Shown here piece after piece: positions 59,991-64,000 of a DNA stretch of 64,000 nt; the stretch's first letter is position 1, and each line of letters begins with the position of its first letter. Position numbers and translations under genes: made by a program. The notes below the pieces were generated by a model. That model was not told the origin of the DNA and did not search any database. It worked only from the letters and a program-made list of their open reading frames with translations. Location: contig OZ022259.1 of assembly GCA_963978905.1 (NCBI GenBank), positions 20,558,068 through 20,622,067 of the forward strand, written 5' to 3'. The stretch is from Trichostrongylus colubriformis (lineage: Eukaryota > Nematoda > Chromadorea > Rhabditida > Trichostrongylidae).

Positions 59991-62060
59991 GAACCCCAGA
60001 GGTGGTGGACCGAAAGTGATAGCAGCTGATAAGGGCTGATAAGGAGCCTCGGAAGGCAAATGTCACCAAATCCGTTTCGCCTTTCGGGACGATCCCAGAG
60101 CGCCCATATTCATAGGTGTTTTGAGGGTTGGGACGGGGACATTAATGGTGGGTGACCCGCACTGATAACGGTTGATAAGATTTGACAGGGAGCGTAAAAA
60201 GGCTAGAGTCGTCGAATCCGTTTCGCTTTTCGCATTGGTCCCGTAGCGTTCATAGTCACAGGTGTTCTGCAGGGTAGGACGGGGACATTGATGGTGGGTG
60301 ATCCAGCTTGATAATGGTTGATAAGATTCGATAAGACGCGTAAAAAGGCTAGAGTCTTCGAATCCGTTTCGCTTTTCGCATTGGTCCCGTAGTGTTCATA
60401 GTCACAGGTGTTCTGCAGGGTAGGACGGGGACATTGATGGTGGGTGATCCAGCTTGATAATGGTTGATAAGATTCGATAAGGCGCGTAAAAAGGCTAGAG
60501 TCGTCGAATCCGTTTCGCTTTTCGCATTGGTCCCGTAGCGTTCATAGTCACAGGTGTTCTGCAGGGTAGGACGGGGACATTGATGGTGGGTGATCCAGCT
60601 TGATAATGGTTGATAAGATTCGATAAGACGCGTAAAAAGGCTAGAGTCTTCGAATCCGTTTCGCTTTTCGCATTGGTCCCGTAGTGTTCATAGTCACAGG
60701 TGTTCTGCAGGGTAGGACGGGGACATTGATGGTGGGTGATCCAGCTTGATAATGGTTGATAAGATTCGATAAGGCGCGTAAAAAGGCTAGAGTCGTCGAA
60801 TCCGTTTCGCTTTTTGCATTGGTCCCGTAGCGTTCATAGTCACAGGTGTTTTGCGGGGTGGGACGGGGACATTGATGGTGGGTGACCCGCACTGATAACG
60901 GTTGATAAGATTTGACAGGGAGCGTAAAAAGGCTAGAGTCGTCGAATCCATTTCGCTTTTTGCATTGGTCCCGTAGCGTTCATAGTCACAGGTGTTTTGC
61001 GGGGTGGGACGGGGACATTGATGGTGGGTGATCCAGCTTGATAATGGTTGATAAGATTCGATAAGACGCGTAAAAAGGCTAGAGTCGTCGAATCCGTTTC
61101 GCTTTTTGCATTGGTCCCGTAGCGTTCATAGTCGCAGGTGTTCTGCAGGGTAGGACGGGGACATTGATGGTGGGTGATCCAGCTCGATAGTGGTTGATAA
61201 GATTCGATAAGACGCGTAAAAAGGCTAGAGTCGTCGAATCCGTTTCGCTTTTCGCATTGGTCCCGTAGCGTTCATAGTCACAGGTGTTCTGCAGGGTAGG
61301 ACGGGGACATTGATGGTGGGTGATCCAGCTTGATAATGGTTGATAAGATTCGATAAGACGCGTAAAAAGGCTAGAGTCGTCGAATCCTTTTCGCTTTTTG
61401 CATTGGTCCCGTAGCGTTCATAGTCACAGGTGTTCTGCAGGGTAGGACGGGGACATTGATGGTGGGTGATCCAGCTCGATAGTGGTTGATAAGATTCGAT
61501 AAGACGCGTAAAAAGGCTAGAGTCGTCGAATCCGTTTCGCTTTTCGCATTGGTCCCGTAGCGTTCATAGTCACAGGTGTTCTGCAGGGTAGGACGGGGAC
61601 ATTGATGGTGGGTGATCCAGCTCGATAGTGGTTGATAAGATTCGATAAGACGCGTAAAAAGGCTAGAGTCGTCGAATCCGTTTCGCTTTTCGCATTGGTC
61701 CCGTAGCGTTCATAGTCACAGGTGTTCTGCAGGGTAGGACGGGGACATTGATGGTGGGTGATCCAGCTTGATAATGGTTGATAAGATTCGATAAGACGCG
61801 TAAAAAGGCTAGAGTCTTCGAATCCGTTTCGCTTTTCGCATTGGTCCCGTAGCGTTCATAGTCACAGGTGTTCTGCAGGGTAGGACGGGGACATTGATGG
61901 TGGGTGACCCGCATTGATAACGGTTGATAAGATTCGATAAGGAGCATGAGAAGGCGAATGTCGTCAGATTCGTTTCGCCTTTCGCGCTGATCCAAGAGCG
62001 CTGACACTCATGGGTGTGGGACGGGACATTAATAGTGGGTGATCCAAACTGATAATGGTT
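59991..62060. repeat. 146-bp satellite array (about 13 units plus decayed edges)
   Basis: The motif GGTGTT(C/T)TGC recurs at 60261, 60407, 60553, 60699, 60845, 60991, 61137, 61283, 61429, 61575 and 61721, exactly 146 bp apart; the diverged unit at 60115 and the one at 61867 fit the same register. Each unit contains ACGGGGACATTGATGGTGGG, TGATAATGGTTGATAAGA and CGTAAAAAGGCTAGAGTC. Long minus-strand open frames here are repeat artefacts (146 is not a multiple of 3). Confidence 0.96.
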
Positions 62061-62980
62061 GATAGGATTCGATCAGGAGCGTGAGAAGGAAAATGTCACC
62101 TACGCTTTTGCGGCTAACAGTGGAATGTTCACATTCGCAGGTATTGTAGGGTACAGGGACCTCAATGGTACTGTTGGGTACAGGGGCCTCACAATCAGTG
62201 ATAACGGCTCACGGTGGCTGATAAGAACCGTTAGGAATAGGATGGGATGAAATCCATTACATCGCTTGATACTACTGTACGACCGCTTTAGCAAAAGCGT
62301 TTGATGCTCAGTGTCATTGGGTGAACATATTTTGTTTATGTTCTGATATCGACCGCTGAATTGCCTACCGTACGAAAAAATGATGCATTTCTTTTGATAC
62401 TGCGATCTACATTGATAATCATGATACACCTATATTTGTAATAGCAAAGCAAGCGTTTCATTCGGAATCATTGTCTAATGCGGTACTGGCAGCAACACTG
62501 TGTATCGACCGTTAGACTATGTGAAATTCCAAACAGTGAAGCATGTTCACGAAAACAGTAAACATCGGTAATCGGGATATGGATCTACCATCAGTGAGTA
62601 GGAATTAGATGCTCAACAAGTGAACAAATTGCTACCAGTCGATGCAATCGAATACGAAACTATCGATGTCTAAACTGTCCAAAATCCCAATGATGACCTA
62701 AACCAGTTGACTGGCGCACACCACTGCGCGTGATTCATGTCGATGACGTGCGAAATGGGTTCCATGAAAAGCGACTGAAGTATAATAACATCGAAATGCT
62801 TTTTTATCACGCCATCTTCTCTGTTTTTTTCAATTCAGTAGCTCAGCTGAAAACAGAGGAAAGAAATTTCCACTCAATTCCATACACAACTGTGGTCGCG
62901 CCGATCAAACCCATTTTGCACAACATCGCCATGAATCGCGCGCAGTAGTGTGCGCCAGCCAACTGGTAATAATATAACTA
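62060..62980. other. No confident gene
   Basis: Diverged satellite edge at the left, then unique-looking sequence with short frames only. Confidence 0.4.
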
Positions 62981-63420
62981 TCCAGACACCGCGGGTGGGT
63001 CAAGAAAAAAATTTCGCTGAAATTTTGCCTACAAGGTAGAGTCCATTTCACAGCGCTAAATAGAGGTGGCCCGAGTGGCGAGGGTGAAAGTGTGTTGCGA
63101 GAGTGAGAGTGTGTGGCACCAATTTGGTGCAATCTGCCCAAGTGACCGATTTCGTTTGTAATTGTCATTTAAGGGTCATTCAGGATGCCATTCTCGAATT
63201 TTTCAGCACAAACGCTATTTGGCTTTAGCATGGCTCCAGTTTTGTTAATTTGTAGGCACAGTGATAGTGAGTTAGCTGAGGGGCAGTGGTTATCTCACTG
63301 TCATCTTTCACCCACTACTATCCTACACTCATCATTCTGCACATTCAATCGTATATTTTTGTTTAAGCTTCATTTTGGAAGAGAGCCTCCCTTCCTTTTC
63401 AAGGCTTAGGCAAAAAATAG
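62980..63420. mobile_element. Relic of the 6093-6985 element family
   Basis: GGTCAAGAAAAAAATTTCGC followed by TGAAATTTTGCC parallels the arm of the element at 6093-6985, and AAGGCTTAGGCAAAAAATAG near 63400 recurs near 6323 and 13850. Borders unclear. Confidence 0.45.
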
Positions 63421-63432
63421 TGGGCACAATGG

Positions 63433-63660
63433 GGTGTATGTCGTTAGGACAGAAACATCTCGCGACCGCGTGCGGCGGGCGACGCGATGTTGCGAGCTAT
63501 GCGCGCCGTATTAGTTGAGTCCTGAAGCGATAACGCCTAGATAAAGGCGTAAAGCATCGTCATCGCTTCACGACCCTTCCAATACGGCGCGCTTAGCTCG
63601 CACCATCCCGTCGCACACCGATTGCCGCAAAGCGATTTTTCTGTCCTGATGACATACACC
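63433..63660. repeat. 228-bp imperfect fold-back
   Basis: GGTGTATGTCGTTAGGACAG at the left is mirrored by CTGTCCTGATGACATACACC at the right, and the inner arms (GCGCGCCGTATTAG against CCAATACGGCGCGC) also pair around a short AT loop near 63540. Non-coding. Confidence 0.8.
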
Positions 63661-63699
63661 CGGCACAATGTGGTGCCGTTGTATGAGCACCGCTGTGGT

Positions 63700-64000
63700 G
63701 GTGTGAACGGCGCCAGCCCCTCAAGCGGATGCCACATTGGTGATCACCACCCAAATGACTCCTATAGATGAAGTTCCCAAGACAAGTAGTTACGCCAAAT
63801 TGGCGCCAACGCCAGAAGCGGATGTCATGCATGATCATAACCCCAATCAACCCCTGTGGGCGAAGATTCAGCCAAGATTATGTTTCAATCTATCCGCGAT
63901 GTTTGAGGTAGTGATGGTGCATTCCAATCTTCATCGATCTTCATTTTGCCTGATTCAGCGTCAACGGCGCAGCCGCCGAAAATTCACACTAAGAAACTGA
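63700..64000. mobile_element. Truncated relic of the same TIR family, running to the window edge
   Basis: CGCCAGAAGCGGATGTCATG and ATGATCATAACCCC match the arm region at about 6860-6910. The element may continue past base 64000. Confidence 0.4.

Noticed and set aside
60641..62007. Long minus-strand open frames over the satellite
   Set aside because: They repeat the same residues because of the 146-bp unit and cycle through frames; a non-coding satellite explains them fully.

Overview
The window looks like a chromosomal segment from a nematode, most likely a strongylid such as a hookworm. That is an inference. It rests on split genes whose exons join in consistent phase, mostly small introns with GTAAG/GTGAG donors and TTTCAG-type acceptors, candidate spliced-leader acceptors just upstream of two start codons, and a very dense load of fold-back/TIR elements, BEL/Pao, Penelope-like and RTE-type retroelements. 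No bacterial or phage genes are present. A run of 200 N marks an assembly gap at 33437-33636.

Host genes: (1) 1529-7251 (+), an RPUSD4/RluA-type pseudouridine synthase whose last two introns carry TIR elements. (2) 7786-10163 (+), a conserved-looking helical protein I cannot name. (3) 12156-15175 (-), an almost complete 13-exon ER class I alpha-mannosidase (GH47, MAN1B1 type) with its catalytic acids visible. (4) 23362-27861 (+), a 16-exon, 501-residue NADAR (YbiA/DUF1768) protein with a long disordered N-terminus. (5) 51505-52669 (+), six phase-compatible exons of an unknown protein. A weak two-exon candidate lies at 22790-23039. Exon chains were assembled by eye from splice signals and phase; no transcript evidence was available.

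Mobile DNA dominates from about 28 kb to 51 kb. A mariner fold-back (28209-28879) interrupts a decayed mariner transposase. A plus-strand BEL/Pao element (gag 30706, protease and RT shards to 33425; envelope-type ORF and accessory ORFs 42847-46593) appears to have been entered by a Penelope-like element with a GIY-YIG domain. That element was in turn split by a second, minus-strand BEL/Pao element (33727-42200) with two LTRs, a 5-bp target duplication, gag-pro, pol and two unusual 3' ORFs. A full-length RTE-type element (47586-50720, minus strand, 15-bp target duplication, GAA tail, one in-frame stop) follows.

Other structure: a 2.7-kb element with 1.1-kb inverted arms (20010-22747), short perfect or near-perfect hairpins (16288, 53067, 63433), a 281-bp tandem array (56811-57640), a 146-bp satellite of about 13 units with local dimer organisation (60115-62012), and two Helitron-like 5' termini flanking these two arrays. 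The stretches 1-1528, 11076-12155, 16384-20009, 29146-30705, 46594-47570, 53138-56600, 57760-58870 and 62060-62980 hold nothing I can assign with confidence.
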